DNA of 64,000 bases from DASXUG01 sp036504995. GTDB lineage: Bacteria > Pseudomonadota > Gammaproteobacteria > Burkholderiales > Methylophilaceae. The notes under the pieces were generated by a model, which searched no databases, was not told the DNA's origin, and saw nothing but the letters and a program-made list of their open reading frames with translations. The position numbers and the translations under genes are program-made. Of this stretch, positions 17,333 through 26,335 are shown piece by piece (positions within the stretch are counted from its first letter, which is position 1; every line of letters begins with the position of its first letter). The stretch is taken from NCBI GenBank assembly GCA_036504995.1, contig DASXUG010000001.1, positions 62,001 to 126,000 of the forward strand. The letters are read 5' to 3'.

Positions 17333-19513
17333 ATGAATATCATTAACTTTCCCCCAAATATCACTACTACAGAAAAGGCCGCAAATGAGGTGTCGCGCCT
17401 GTTGATTGTAGATGACGATATTGTTTTAGCCAGAAGCTTGCAACAGCTGACGGAGCTGGTAGGTTATCAGGTAAAGGTATGTAATCGTGGTGTAGAAGCG
17501 CTTGCGTTGTTGGCACTGGAATCATTTGATTTATTACTGCTTGACCTTGTGATGCCAGGTATGGATGGGCATGCCGTGATAGACAATGTGCGGCGTGATT
17601 TCCCACAAATCCCTATCATCGTAGTGACTGCCACTGGAACGGTGAGTGAGGCGGCTCAGTCGCTTGAGAAAGGGGTCTATGACTTTATCAGAAAACCCTA
17701 TGAACCTGCAGAGTTGTTGCGCACCATTGAAAATGCCCTCGCCAAAAGTCAATTAGAGCGCATACAGGCAGTGACTAGCAGCAAGCTAGATCATTATGAA
17801 AATTTAAATCATTACTTGGTCGATAGCTCCCCTGACATTATCTATACTCTGGATGAAAAAGGTCGGTTTACCTTTGTGAATAAACGTGTGTTTAGTCTGC
17901 TTGGATATTTGGTGGATGAGCTAATCGGCGAGCATTATTCCATGTTGGTTTATGGGGAAGACATCGATGCTGCGAAGTATGCGTTTAGAGCCCAATCTTC
18001 TTTCGAGCGAGCCACTTACAATGTGGAGCTGCGTTTAAGATGTCAAAGTGATCGTGAGGAGTATCGTTACTTTGATATTAGTTTTATCCCTATTCTGAAT
18101 ACTGCCCATGTAGACCATATAGGTGAAGGCAGAGAATTTTTGCCGCTAAAGGGCTCATATGGGGTTGCCCGTGATATTACGGAGCGGAAAAAAGTTGAGT
18201 ATGCAATGGCGTATCAAGCACATCACGATATGCTTACTGGATTGCCCAATCGCACTTTGTTTAATGACCGACTAGAAATCTCAATCGCGCATGCTAGGCG
18301 CAACCACCATCGATTAGCAGTACTGTTTTTAGACTTGGATCGATTCAAGTGGGTGAATGATACGCTGGGCCATATCTATGGTGACGAGTTGCTGAAAAAT
18401 GTAGCGAGTCGGCTAAAGAGCTGTCTACGTGAGGGTGATACTCTGGCGCGTATTGGTGGCGATGAGTTTACGATTATTTTGCCAGAGGTGCCCAACAAAG
18501 ATGACGTGCCCATGGTGGCCAGAAAAATATTAGCAACCTTGGAGCAGGCATTCGTATTAGACAATCGTGAAATTAATATTTCGGCTAGTATTGGGGTCGC
18601 TATATTCCCTGACCATGGGGATACTATTGATGCACTGACGAAAAGTGCGGATATTGCCATGTACCACGTGAAGTGGAAGGGTAAAAATGGCTTCATGCAA
18701 TATGATTCTTCGATGGACTCTATCTTTCATCAAAAAATGTCTATTGAGTCTGATTTGCGAAAAGCCATTGAGAATAATGAGCTTGAGCTGTATTTTCAGC
18801 CACAAGTGGATGTGAATACCCTCAAAGTGGTTGGTCTCGAAGCGCTCACGCGCTGGCATCATGAAGATCGTGGTTGGATTCCTCCTGCTGAGTTTATACC
18901 ACTCGCTGAAGAAGCAGGCTTGATTTCAATGCTGACTTATTGGTTAATTAAGCAGGTCACAATTCAGCATCATCGTATGCAAAAGGCTGGGTTTGGCGAT
19001 ATTTCCATCGCCGTGAATGTGTCACCAGAATCTGTATTAAAGCATGATTTTGTTTCTAATTTTCTGTTGTCTTTAAGGTCGGAAAATATTGCCAATGAGG
19101 CAATTGAAATTGAGATTACAGAAAATATTATCATGCAAGATATGGAAAATTCGATACTAAAATTGAATGAGCTAAGTCGGCAAGGGGTTAAAATTGCCAT
19201 TGATGATTTTGGTACTGGCTATTCATCACTTGCCTACTTGCAGAAGCTTCCCATGCATAGCATCAAGTTAGATCAAACTTTTGTGCATAATATTCAGTTT
19301 ATCGGGCAAGAGCTTCCCATCGTCAGTGCAATTATCGGTATCGCCAAAGGTTTTAATTTGAAGATGATTGCAGAAGGCGTAGAAACGACAGAGCAAATGC
19401 AGGTGCTTAAGTCACTGGGCTGCAGCGTGATGCAAGGCTATTTATTCAGTAAGCCATTGCCTATGAGTGGTGTTTTAGCCATGCTGAGATCGCAAGACCG
19501 ATTATTCGCTTGA
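17333..19513 (+). CDS. Response regulator with PAS, GGDEF and EAL domains
   Basis: A 726-residue protein: receiver domain (about 22-140, phospho-acceptor Asp71 in LLLDLVMPGMDG), PAS (about 160-285 including PAC), GGDEF (about 290-450) and EAL (about 465-720). The diguanylate cyclase motif RIGGDEF (about 373-379) is intact, and REGD five residues before it is an inhibitory I-site. The phosphodiesterase side keeps EALTRW, EITE, DDFGTGYSSL and the EGVET glutamate. Both opposite activities are therefore possible; the sequence cannot say which dominates. It is encoded 7 bp after the HDOD kinase, its likely partner. Confidence 0.92.
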   Translation: MNIINFPPNITTTEKAANEVSRLLIVDDDIVLARSLQQLTELVGYQVKVCNRGVEALALLALESFDLLLLDLVMPGMDGHAVIDNVRRDFPQIPIIVVTATGTVSEAAQSLEKGVYDFIRKPYEPAELLRTIENALAKSQLERIQAVTSSKLDHYENLNHYLVDSSPDIIYTLDEKGRFTFVNKRVFSLLGYLVDELIGEHYSMLVYGEDIDAAKYAFRAQSSFERATYNVELRLRCQSDREEYRYFDISFIPILNTAHVDHIGEGREFLPLKGSYGVARDITERKKVEYAMAYQAHHDMLTGLPNRTLFNDRLEISIAHARRNHHRLAVLFLDLDRFKWVNDTLGHIYGDELLKNVASRLKSCLREGDTLARIGGDEFTIILPEVPNKDDVPMVARKILATLEQAFVLDNREINISASIGVAIFPDHGDTIDALTKSADIAMYHVKWKGKNGFMQYDSSMDSIFHQKMSIESDLRKAIENNELELYFQPQVDVNTLKVVGLEALTRWHHEDRGWIPPAEFIPLAEEAGLISMLTYWLIKQVTIQHHRMQKAGFGDISIAVNVSPESVLKHDFVSNFLLSLRSENIANEAIEIEITENIIMQDMENSILKLNELSRQGVKIAIDDFGTGYSSLAYLQKLPMHSIKLDQTFVHNIQFIGQELPIVSAIIGIAKGFNLKMIAEGVETTEQMQVLKSLGCSVMQGYLFSKPLPMSGVLAMLRSQDRLFA

Positions 19514-19617
19514 GTTCTCGTTTTCCTGTCACATAAAGTTTCAATAAATTACCCCACGTATACGAGATAGATACGGTAAAATTCTCGCACTTAATTCCAA
19601 TAGCGAGACTTCAGACA

Positions 19618-20844
19618 ATGCCAGTCAATTTATCTGCTCCTCAAGCGCATACCTTATTCCCTGTAAAAGGCGTCGAACTTGGCTTTGCGCAAGCGCATAT
19701 TCGTAAGCCCAATCGTAAAGATGTTTTAGTGATTAAGTTGAGTGAGGGTAGCCGCGTGGCGGGTGTCTTTACCAAAAATCAATTTTGTGCGGCGCCAGTT
19801 GTGTTGTGTAAAAAACATCTTGAGGCGAATACGGCTATTCGTGCATTGGTTGTGAATACGGGGAATGCCAATGCAGGTACAGGTGAGCAGGGCTTGCAAG
19901 CTGCGCAGCAAACGTGTCAGGCATTGGGGGATTTACTCGCGTTAGCGCCTCAACAAGTGCTGCCCTTCTCGACAGGCGTTATTTTGGAGCCATTACCTGT
20001 GGATCGTGTGATTGCAGGCTTGCCAGCATGTATTGAAAATCTGAAAGAGGATAACTGGCTTAATGCGGCTGAAGCTATTATGACCACAGACATTGTGGCA
20101 AAAGGCTATTCCAAGCAAATTCAGCTAAGTGGTAAAACCGTGACCATCACGGGTGTGGCTAAAGGCTCTGGTATGATCCATCCCAATATGGCGACCATGT
20201 TGGGCTATGTGGCAACAGATGCGGCGATTAGCCAGGCTGCGTTAAATGCGTTGATTGGTCATGCAGTCAATCAATCATTTAACTGCATCACAGTGGATGG
20301 CGATACTTCTACCAATGACTCATTCATTATGATGGCAACTGGGCAATCAGGGATTGCCGAAATTGACTTAAATGACGCTCATTACATGGCATTACGCGAT
20401 GCCATGACAGAAATATCAACCCTACTCGCGCAAGCCATTGTGCGTGATGGTGAGGGTGCAACTAAATTTATGACGATTAAGGTTGAAGCGGGTCGCGATG
20501 TAGAAGAGTGTAGAAAAGTTGCTTATGCCATTGCCCATTCGCCATTGATTAAAACAGCATTCTTTGCGTCAGACCCTAACTTGGGACGTATCTTGGCGGC
20601 TATTGGCTATGCGGGCGTTGAGAGTCTTGATGTCAATGCAATGCAGCTTTATTTGGGTGATGTGCTAGTTGCAGAGCATGGTGGTCGTGCGCAAAGTTAT
20701 CTGGAAGAGCAAGGTGCAGCGGTGATGAAAGAACCTGAAATCACCGTACGTGTGGTACTTAATCGAGGGGCAGCGGCTGCTACGGTTTGGACCTGTGATT
20801 TCTCTTATGACTACGTAAAAATTAACGCAGATTATCGGTCATAA
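19618..20844 (+). CDS. argJ: Bifunctional glutamate N-acetyltransferase / ornithine acetyltransferase
   Basis: Recycles the acetyl group from N-acetylornithine to glutamate in cyclic arginine synthesis, and can also use acetyl-CoA. The 408-residue precursor has the autocleavage site KGSGMIHPNMATML with nucleophile Thr193, VVNTGNANAGTG near residue 80, the CITVDGDTSTND region, and the C-terminal DPNLGRILAAIGYAG. Length is normal. DUF815 starts 2 bp downstream and the MutT-ThiE fusion follows, a frequent betaproteobacterial order. Confidence 0.96.
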   Translation: MPVNLSAPQAHTLFPVKGVELGFAQAHIRKPNRKDVLVIKLSEGSRVAGVFTKNQFCAAPVVLCKKHLEANTAIRALVVNTGNANAGTGEQGLQAAQQTCQALGDLLALAPQQVLPFSTGVILEPLPVDRVIAGLPACIENLKEDNWLNAAEAIMTTDIVAKGYSKQIQLSGKTVTITGVAKGSGMIHPNMATMLGYVATDAAISQAALNALIGHAVNQSFNCITVDGDTSTNDSFIMMATGQSGIAEIDLNDAHYMALRDAMTEISTLLAQAIVRDGEGATKFMTIKVEAGRDVEECRKVAYAIAHSPLIKTAFFASDPNLGRILAAIGYAGVESLDVNAMQLYLGDVLVAEHGGRAQSYLEEQGAAVMKEPEITVRVVLNRGAAAATVWTCDFSYDYVKINADYRS

Positions 20845-20846
20845 AC

Positions 20847-21743
20847 ATGAATCCACTTGAACAACTAATGGTACGTGCGGAGCATTTGTTATTGCGCCTA
20901 GAACAAGTGTTGCCGCCTGCCAAAGCCGAAGTGGATTGGTCGGCAACTGCCTGGCGCTGGCAAGTGAAGCACGGGCGTGGCAGTTTGCAGGCCGTGCCAC
21001 ACCCACATCAGATTCATTTAGCCATTATTCAAAATATAGATGATCAAAAGGCAGAGATCGTGCGTAACACCCAGCAATTTGTACGTGGTTTGCCTGCGAA
21101 TAATGTATTGCTTACGGGTGCTCGTGGTACGGGTAAGTCCTCATTAGTGAAAGCTCTGCTAACTGAATATGCAAAAGATGGTTTGCGCATGGTCGAAGTT
21201 GAAAAGCAAGATTTGGTCGACTTGCCCGAGATTGTTGCCATGTTACGCGATCGCCCAGAACACTTTATTGTGTTTTGCGATGACTTAACGTTTGATGCGG
21301 GTGAGCCAAGTTATAAAGCGCTTAAAGTGGTGCTGGATGGTTCAATTTCTGCAACCTCAGATAACGTATTGGTCTATGCTACCTCTAACCGCCGTCACTT
21401 AATGCCAGAGTACATGGCAGACAATGTGGAAACGCAACATTTGGGCGAAGAGATACGACCGAGCGACACGGTAGAAGAGACAATCTCATTGTCAGAGCGT
21501 TTTGGTATTTGGTTGTCATTTTATGCCTTTGACCAAGATGAATACCTGAAAGTGGCCGAACATTGGCTCAAACACTTTGGGCATAAGAAAATGACGGATG
21601 ACGCACGTCGCGCTGCCTTACAATTTTCTCTCACACGCGGCTCACGTAGTGGCCGTGTTGCTTATCAATTCGCTCGTGATTTTATTGGACAACAGGCGCT
21701 TAAACGGACTGAAACTGCCCGCGTTAAATCAAGCAAAAAGTAA
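20847..21743 (+). CDS. DUF815 family AAA-type ATPase
   Basis: A 298-residue cytoplasmic P-loop protein. Walker A is GARGTGKSS at 91-99, and Walker B is in the HFIVFCDDLTF segment around residue 145. A sensor-like YATSNRRHLMPEYM follows near residue 175, and SERFGIWLSFYAFDQDEYL precedes a helical lid. This matches the DUF815 family of AAA-like ATPases, whose function is not established. Its ends are 2 bp from argJ and 3 bp from the MutT-ThiE gene, so it is translated from one operon. Confidence 0.88.
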   Translation: MNPLEQLMVRAEHLLLRLEQVLPPAKAEVDWSATAWRWQVKHGRGSLQAVPHPHQIHLAIIQNIDDQKAEIVRNTQQFVRGLPANNVLLTGARGTGKSSLVKALLTEYAKDGLRMVEVEKQDLVDLPEIVAMLRDRPEHFIVFCDDLTFDAGEPSYKALKVVLDGSISATSDNVLVYATSNRRHLMPEYMADNVETQHLGEEIRPSDTVEETISLSERFGIWLSFYAFDQDEYLKVAEHWLKHFGHKKMTDDARRAALQFSLTRGSRSGRVAYQFARDFIGQQALKRTETARVKSSKK

Positions 21744-21746
21744 ACT

Positions 21747-22697
21747 TTGACCGACTCAATAATTGTTCATGCCGCAGTAGCGGTTTTTATGCGGAGCGAT
21801 GGCGCTGTGTTGTTGGCGCAACGCCCAGCAGGTAAGCCGTGGGCTGGTTGGTGGGAGTTTCCAGGTGGCAAGGTAGAGGCAGGCGAAACCGCAATTGCAG
21901 CATTGCATCGTGAGGTGCAAGAAGAGCTAGGTTCAACTGTGCTTACAGCATATCCCTGGCTGACACGAACTTTTGCTTATCCAGAAAAAACAGTCAAACT
22001 ACACTTCTTTATGGTGCGTGACTGGCAAACTGAACCACATGGACGGGAGGGACAACTGCTAAGCTGGCAAATGCCACCACAACTTGATGTTGCTCCCATG
22101 CTGCCAGCAAACGAACCAATTCTAAATGCGCTTGCCTTGCCGCCCACTTATGCCATCACCAATATGGCTGAGCTTGGCGAACAAGAGTTTTTCTTACGTC
22201 TTGAATATGCCTTGCAAAACGGCCTTAAACTAATACAAGTCCGCGAAAAAAATCTGTCTCATGATGCGCTTAGAAAGTTTGCTCAAGCGGTGATTGTCTT
22301 AGCTAATAAGTTTAACGCACGTGTCTTAATTAATGGTGATCAAGCATTAGCCCACCAAGTAGGCGCCGCTGGAGTGCATTACAGTAGCCAGCAGTTGATG
22401 ACTCTGCGCGAGAAGCCAGCTGATTTGTTATGCGCGGCATCTTGCCATAATCAGCAAGAGTTAGCACAAGCGCAGCTATTAGGGCTGGATTTTGTGGTTT
22501 GTTCACCTGTGCTGCCCACGCTTAGCCATATGGATGCACCCACATTGGGCTGGCAAAAGTTTGGGGAAATCATACAAGACTGCTCGCTACCAATTTATGC
22601 GCTAGGTGGCCTGTCCGAACAGGATATGCAGCAAGCATGGGCGCATGGCGCACATGGCATTGCGATGCAACGATCAGTTTGGAAAGCACGTGCATAA
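21747..22697 (+). CDS. Nudix hydrolase (MutT) fused to a thiamine-phosphate-synthase-like domain
   Basis: A 316-residue fusion. Residues 1-130 form a MutT-type Nudix domain with a complete Nudix box (G41 to G62, catalytic REVQEELG), expected to hydrolyse 8-oxo-dGTP or similar. Residues 135-316 resemble ThiE, with KLIQVREKNLS, LINGDQALAHQVGAAGVHYS, VVCSPVLPTLSH and YALGGLSEQD. The ThiE active-site loops differ from true enzymes, for example in the region after PVLPT, so this half may have changed function. Start is TTG 21747, 3 bp after DUF815. The 3' end overlaps the next gene by 8 bp. Confidence 0.88.
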   Translation: MTDSIIVHAAVAVFMRSDGAVLLAQRPAGKPWAGWWEFPGGKVEAGETAIAALHREVQEELGSTVLTAYPWLTRTFAYPEKTVKLHFFMVRDWQTEPHGREGQLLSWQMPPQLDVAPMLPANEPILNALALPPTYAITNMAELGEQEFFLRLEYALQNGLKLIQVREKNLSHDALRKFAQAVIVLANKFNARVLINGDQALAHQVGAAGVHYSSQQLMTLREKPADLLCAASCHNQQELAQAQLLGLDFVVCSPVLPTLSHMDAPTLGWQKFGEIIQDCSLPIYALGGLSEQDMQQAWAHGAHGIAMQRSVWKARA

Positions 22698-23148
22698 GTT
22701 AGTTAGATTAAGCGTTGTTGCGCTTTTGTGTGTACTCGCATTTTTTGTTTATAAGCGAGTGGTAAGTGCTAATAAGCCAAGCTCAGTCATCGTAAGCTTG
22801 CCTTGTCCCGATTTAACCTTGGGTTGTGGTAATGACAGCATACAAGTTAAGACAGATCACGCGCCGCAAGTGATGCGACCTTTTCAGGTAAGGGTGACCA
22901 ACACAACTGTAAGTACACTAAGCGATAGTATTTATGTTGATTTTGCGATGGTTGGTATGAGCATGGGTTTGAATCGCTACCGCTTAATTCAGCAAGCCGA
23001 TGGTAGTTGGCAGGGCGATATTATATTACCTGTATGTGTACAAGGGCGTAGTGATTGGTTGATGGAGGTTACCGCTAGCTCAGCCAAAGAAGATACCTCA
23101 GCTAAACAAGAAATACGCTATCATTTAGCATTTCAAGCGACTAAATAG
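22690..23148 (+). CDS. Membrane-anchored periplasmic protein of unknown function
   Basis: From GTG 22690 the product has 152 residues: a short basic N-terminus, one membrane helix (about 5-22) and a periplasmic domain with four cysteines, including PCPDLTLGC and LPVCVQ. The MVGMSMGLNRYRL stretch recalls FixH/YtkA-like metal-related domains, but this is only a resemblance. GGA lies 6 bp upstream of the GTG; longer in-frame starts fall inside the MutT-ThiE gene. It converges with a PCu(A)C copper chaperone gene only 10 bp away. Confidence 0.65.
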   Translation: MHKLVRLSVVALLCVLAFFVYKRVVSANKPSSVIVSLPCPDLTLGCGNDSIQVKTDHAPQVMRPFQVRVTNTTVSTLSDSIYVDFAMVGMSMGLNRYRLIQQADGSWQGDIILPVCVQGRSDWLMEVTASSAKEDTSAKQEIRYHLAFQATK

Positions 23149-23158
23149 CCTTTGCTGC

Positions 23159-23602
23159 TTACTTAGGCTCGCCTTCGCGGATAGGGCTGGAAACTTCTAA
23201 AGTACTGACTTTGCCTGTAGCATCTTTAAGATAAAGTTTGAATTTAACGTTATTGCCAACAGTCAGTGGTTTTTTAATATCAAACAGCATGAGGTGGAAT
23301 CCACCAGGTTCAAGCTTGTAGGGTTTGCCTTTTTCCAGCGCAATCTCATCCAACATGCGCATTTCCATCACACCGTTATTCATGGACATGCTATGAATTT
23401 CAACCTTGCCAATATCATCGCTTTCCACTTTAAATAAACTGGCGTCCTCCTTGCTGGTTATCGTCATATAGCCAGCTGCAACCTCTTGCCCAGGTTTTGT
23501 GGCGCGTACCCACGCGTCATCCACCTTAACCGACTGATCTGCTTGGCCACACGCGGCCAGTAAGCAAAATAGACCTAAAACAAATAGTTTGGTGTTGCGC
23601 AT
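23159..23602 (-). CDS. PCu(A)C family periplasmic copper chaperone, lipoprotein
   Basis: Binds Cu(I) in the periplasm and helps load copper into cytochrome oxidase. The ligand pattern H-x10-M-x21-H-x-M is exact: His70, Met81, His103 and Met105 in the 147-residue form. A lipobox LAAC ends at Cys18, so it is probably lipid-anchored. The start at 23602 is chosen because GAGGAAT lies about 5 bp upstream. A longer start at 23617 would overlap yacG and has no better site. It is the last gene of the pilD-coaE-zapD-yacG run. Confidence 0.92.
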   Translation of the reverse strand: MRNTKLFVLGLFCLLAACGQADQSVKVDDAWVRATKPGQEVAAGYMTITSKEDASLFKVESDDIGKVEIHSMSMNNGVMEMRMLDEIALEKGKPYKLEPGGFHLMLFDIKKPLTVGNNVKFKLYLKDATGKVSTLEVSSPIREGEPK

Positions 23603-23603
23603 A

Positions 23604-23795
23604 CTATTCCTCTTCAAGTAGATCGTCAGGTTTAATTGGTTCTGGAATGCGATAGCTCTCGGTTGCCCATTGCCCTAAATCAATCAAGCGACAACGCTGT
23701 GAACAAAAGGGACGAAACGCATTGTCGACGGAGTATTCAGATTTTGCGCCACACTGCGGGCAAGTGACAATGCGTTTTTTGGGGGTGACTGTCAT
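23604..23795 (-). CDS. yacG: DNA gyrase inhibitor YacG
   Basis: A 63-residue zinc protein with Cys12, Cys15, Cys31 and Cys35 in the CPxC-x15-CSxRC arrangement, then RLIDLGQWATESYRIPE, all characteristic of YacG. The E. coli homologue binds GyrB and inhibits gyrase. The stop codon is one base from the PCu(A)C start, and its position after zapD is the usual proteobacterial arrangement. Confidence 0.94.
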   Translation of the reverse strand: MTVTPKKRIVTCPQCGAKSEYSVDNAFRPFCSQRCRLIDLGQWATESYRIPEPIKPDDLLEEE

Positions 23796-23817
23796 CTTGA
23801 GCTTTTGCCTGCGTGAG

Positions 23818-24576
23818 TTACAAGTTACATAGGGTAAGCGAGAAGGCTACGTCTTTTTCACACAAGCGTGGCTTTTCATGATTGGCCAAACTGTTAAAGC
23901 GAATGTTGATGGCATATTTGTTAGCACTTACTTCAGGAAAGCAATTTACATCATCACTAAGTTCTATTTTTAACATTTGCGCGGGTTTTGCACCACCAAG
24001 CATTTGTTGGTAATTGCCGCCATGCGCTACAAAATGAGAGGTAATGCCGCTACCACGGAGTATGCGCAAAATGATGGTAATCGCTTGGTGAATTGGCATC
24101 AGTGACTTTAACCATTGGTCCAAGTCAGCCCTGCGACTCTCAGTGTCAAGGCCCAGCCAAAAGTGATAAGAGGGTAAGTCAAACTCACACACGCCACCTG
24201 GGATGACAGCGCGTTGTTTGATGCTCATTAGCCATTCATTGTCGCGTAGTGGTTGGCCCAGTTTGGTTAAATTGTTACGTAAGTTATTCGCACTGATATC
24301 AATTTCTTTGATGGTGTCTGCCAACACGTTAGAGTTAATAGATGGATTACCCATCAAGCCATTTAGCATGACTCTTTGGCGGTCTAACTCTTGTAGTAAA
24401 TCGGTTTTGAGCTCTGCACGATCAATTACGTCGAGTATTTGAAATACATTGAGCAAGGCATGATGATGGTTAATTTCATGCTCACCATTCAAGTTGAACA
24501 AAGTTTTGGCGAACAAATCTTCAAGCCGCAGTAGCGTTCTGATTCTTTCATTGAATGGGTAGTCGTAGCTTGGCAC
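23818..24576 (-). CDS. zapD: Cell division protein ZapD
   Basis: Cross-links FtsZ protofilaments at the division ring. The 252 residues begin with YDYPFNERIRTLLRLEDLF, the conserved ZapD N-terminus. They also contain LLQELDRQR near residue 62, the SNNLRNNL-like helix, and a C-terminal beta-rich part with CEFDLPSYHFWL and FVAHGGNYQQ. Translation starts at GTG 24576, directly before the conserved region. Part of the pilD-coaE-zapD-yacG cluster. Confidence 0.94.
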   Translation of the reverse strand: MPSYDYPFNERIRTLLRLEDLFAKTLFNLNGEHEINHHHALLNVFQILDVIDRAELKTDLLQELDRQRVMLNGLMGNPSINSNVLADTIKEIDISANNLRNNLTKLGQPLRDNEWLMSIKQRAVIPGGVCEFDLPSYHFWLGLDTESRRADLDQWLKSLMPIHQAITIILRILRGSGITSHFVAHGGNYQQMLGGAKPAQMLKIELSDDVNCFPEVSANKYAINIRFNSLANHEKPRLCEKDVAFSLTLCNL

Positions 24577-24633
24577 TAGTTCACTTTTGTACAGATTATT
24601 GTTTTAATTCGAAGTTACTGTAGATTATCAGAT

Positions 24634-25242
24634 TTATTCGCTAACTATGCAAGCTTGCATGTATTTTTTGTGCATTTCATTCACTTTTTCTACCAGTGAT
24701 TCGATGGTTCCGTCATTTTCGATGATGTCATTGGCCAGTGCGCGTCGGAAACTGCGAGAGGCTTGTGCTGCAATAATGGATTGCACCATTTCTACTGTCA
24801 TACCCGGGCGTTGCGAAGTGCGCTCAATTTGCAAAGGTTCGTCACAATCAATCAATAAAGTGCGTTTAACCACACCAGAGTAGCGATCTGTTTCAAAAAA
24901 CAAGGGAATCGCCAAAATTTGATAAGGGGCTGTGGTGTTGCTAAATAGCTCACGCATGGCTTGCGCATGAATCGCTGGGTGCAAAATGGCTTCAAGTTTT
25001 TTGCGTTCAGTATCCGAAGCAAAAACTTTTTCGCGCATCATTGTACGGTCTAAGGCGCCATCTTGTGTGATAAATGTTGACCCAAAAACCTTAGCAATTT
25101 CTTGCACGATAGGTTGCCCAGCAGACGTGAGTTGTCTGGAGATGATGTCAACATCAACGATAGGCACACCTAAATTAGCAAATGTTTTGGCGGCTTCACT
25201 TTTGCCTGCGCCTATGCCACCAGTTAAAGCAACAACATACAT
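24634..25242 (-). CDS. coaE: Dephospho-CoA kinase
   Basis: Last step of CoA synthesis, phosphorylating the 3'-hydroxyl of dephospho-CoA. The 202 residues start with VVALTGGIGAGKSEAAKTF, a P-loop at the extreme N-terminus as usual. VPIVDVDIISRQLT and the LEAILHPAIH segment follow, with a PLFFET strand near residue 110. GGAGC just upstream of ATG 25242 lies in the end of pilD; the two genes are separated by only 4 bp. Confidence 0.96.
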   Translation of the reverse strand: MYVVALTGGIGAGKSEAAKTFANLGVPIVDVDIISRQLTSAGQPIVQEIAKVFGSTFITQDGALDRTMMREKVFASDTERKKLEAILHPAIHAQAMRELFSNTTAPYQILAIPLFFETDRYSGVVKRTLLIDCDEPLQIERTSQRPGMTVEMVQSIIAAQASRSFRRALANDIIENDGTIESLVEKVNEMHKKYMQACIVSE

Positions 25243-25246
25243 GTGA

Positions 25247-26167
25247 TTATGCTCCTAAATAAATCTGTGATAATTGCGCGCCGCAAAAAAGCGCTGCGAT
25301 ACCACCCATGGCGAGGTAGGGGCCAAACGGGATAGGGACCTCGCGCCCTTGTTTTGCGAATACTATCAAACTAACGCCAACTATAGTACCAGCAATTGAG
25401 GACAATAAAATAACGGCAGGTAATAGCTGCCAACCAAACCAGGCACCAATTGCTGCCAGCAGTTTGAAATCACCATAGCCCATGCCTTCTTTGCCAGTGA
25501 CCAGTTTGAATAGCCAATACACCGACCATAGGGCGAGATAGCCAGCTACTGCCCCAATGACGGCGGTTTGTAAGTCGCAAAAACCATGGTTAATATTGAC
25601 AAGTAACCCAAGCCAGACCAGTGGCAGTGTAATGTCGTCGGGAAGTAGTTGCGTGTCTAAGTCAATAAATGTCAGTGCGACCAACGCTAGTATAAATAGC
25701 CAAGACATTAGCGTTAAGCCCGTTGCGCCCAACTTCCAGCTAATGCTGGCGAATAAAACGCCTGTCAGCAGTTCAACTAATGGATAGCGCATGCTGATGG
25801 GGGTGCTGCATTGCTTACATTTTCCTCGTAAAAATAAATAGCTGATCACAGGTATATTTTCGATGGCAGAAATTTGATGGCCGCAACTTGGGCACGCTGA
25901 GCGCGGGACGATCAAGTTGTACTTGGTTTCAACAAAGGCATTATCGGCTGGTGCTTGGGCGGCTGCTTGGGTTTGTGCCGATAGTTGGGTCTGGCCGAGA
26001 AAGTCACGGCAGTTCTGTTGCCATTCGCGTTCCATCATTTTTGGGAGTCGATGAATCACTACGTTTAAAAAGCTACCGAACAGCAAACCTAGCACGGCAG
26101 ATAAAAAAATAAAAATATTTAAGTCAGCTTGAAACAAATTTAAAGCGTTATCGAAGAAATCAGGCAT
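25247..26167 (-). CDS. pilD: Type IV prepilin peptidase / N-methyltransferase
   Basis: Inner-membrane aspartyl protease that cleaves and methylates prepilins and type II secretion pseudopilins. The 306 residues contain GSFLNVVIHRLP after the first helix, the cytoplasmic zinc loop with CPSCGH and CKQC pairs, and two catalytic aspartates in ALTFIDLDTQLLPDDI and GYGDFKLLAAIGAW. About seven further membrane helices follow. The ~25-residue loop insertion with alanine/glutamine repeats near residue 60 is unremarkable. First gene of the pilD-coaE-zapD-yacG cluster. No pilin gene is in the window. Confidence 0.95.
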   Translation of the reverse strand: MPDFFDNALNLFQADLNIFIFLSAVLGLLFGSFLNVVIHRLPKMMEREWQQNCRDFLGQTQLSAQTQAAAQAPADNAFVETKYNLIVPRSACPSCGHQISAIENIPVISYLFLRGKCKQCSTPISMRYPLVELLTGVLFASISWKLGATGLTLMSWLFILALVALTFIDLDTQLLPDDITLPLVWLGLLVNINHGFCDLQTAVIGAVAGYLALWSVYWLFKLVTGKEGMGYGDFKLLAAIGAWFGWQLLPAVILLSSIAGTIVGVSLIVFAKQGREVPIPFGPYLAMGGIAALFCGAQLSQIYLGA

Positions 26168-26252
26168 AAAAATGGCTTTTAATTAAACTTAAAGCATCTT
26201 CGCACCGATATAAACTAAAGGCAATGAAGTTGTATGTGTTGATTTGATCTTA

Positions 26253-26293
26253 GATGACCAAATTGGGATGACGAAATTGGGATGTTGAATTGG
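26253..26293. repeat. Three degenerate tandem copies of a 14-bp unit
   Basis: GATGACCAAATTGG, GATGACGAAATTGG and GATGTTGAATTGG lie head to tail in the 168-bp space before the gene at 26336. They may be slippage products or tandem protein-binding sites. Confidence 0.8.
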
Positions 26294-26335
26294 TTACGTG
26301 TTTATTTTGCTTTGCCTTTTTGAAAGGATACGAAA

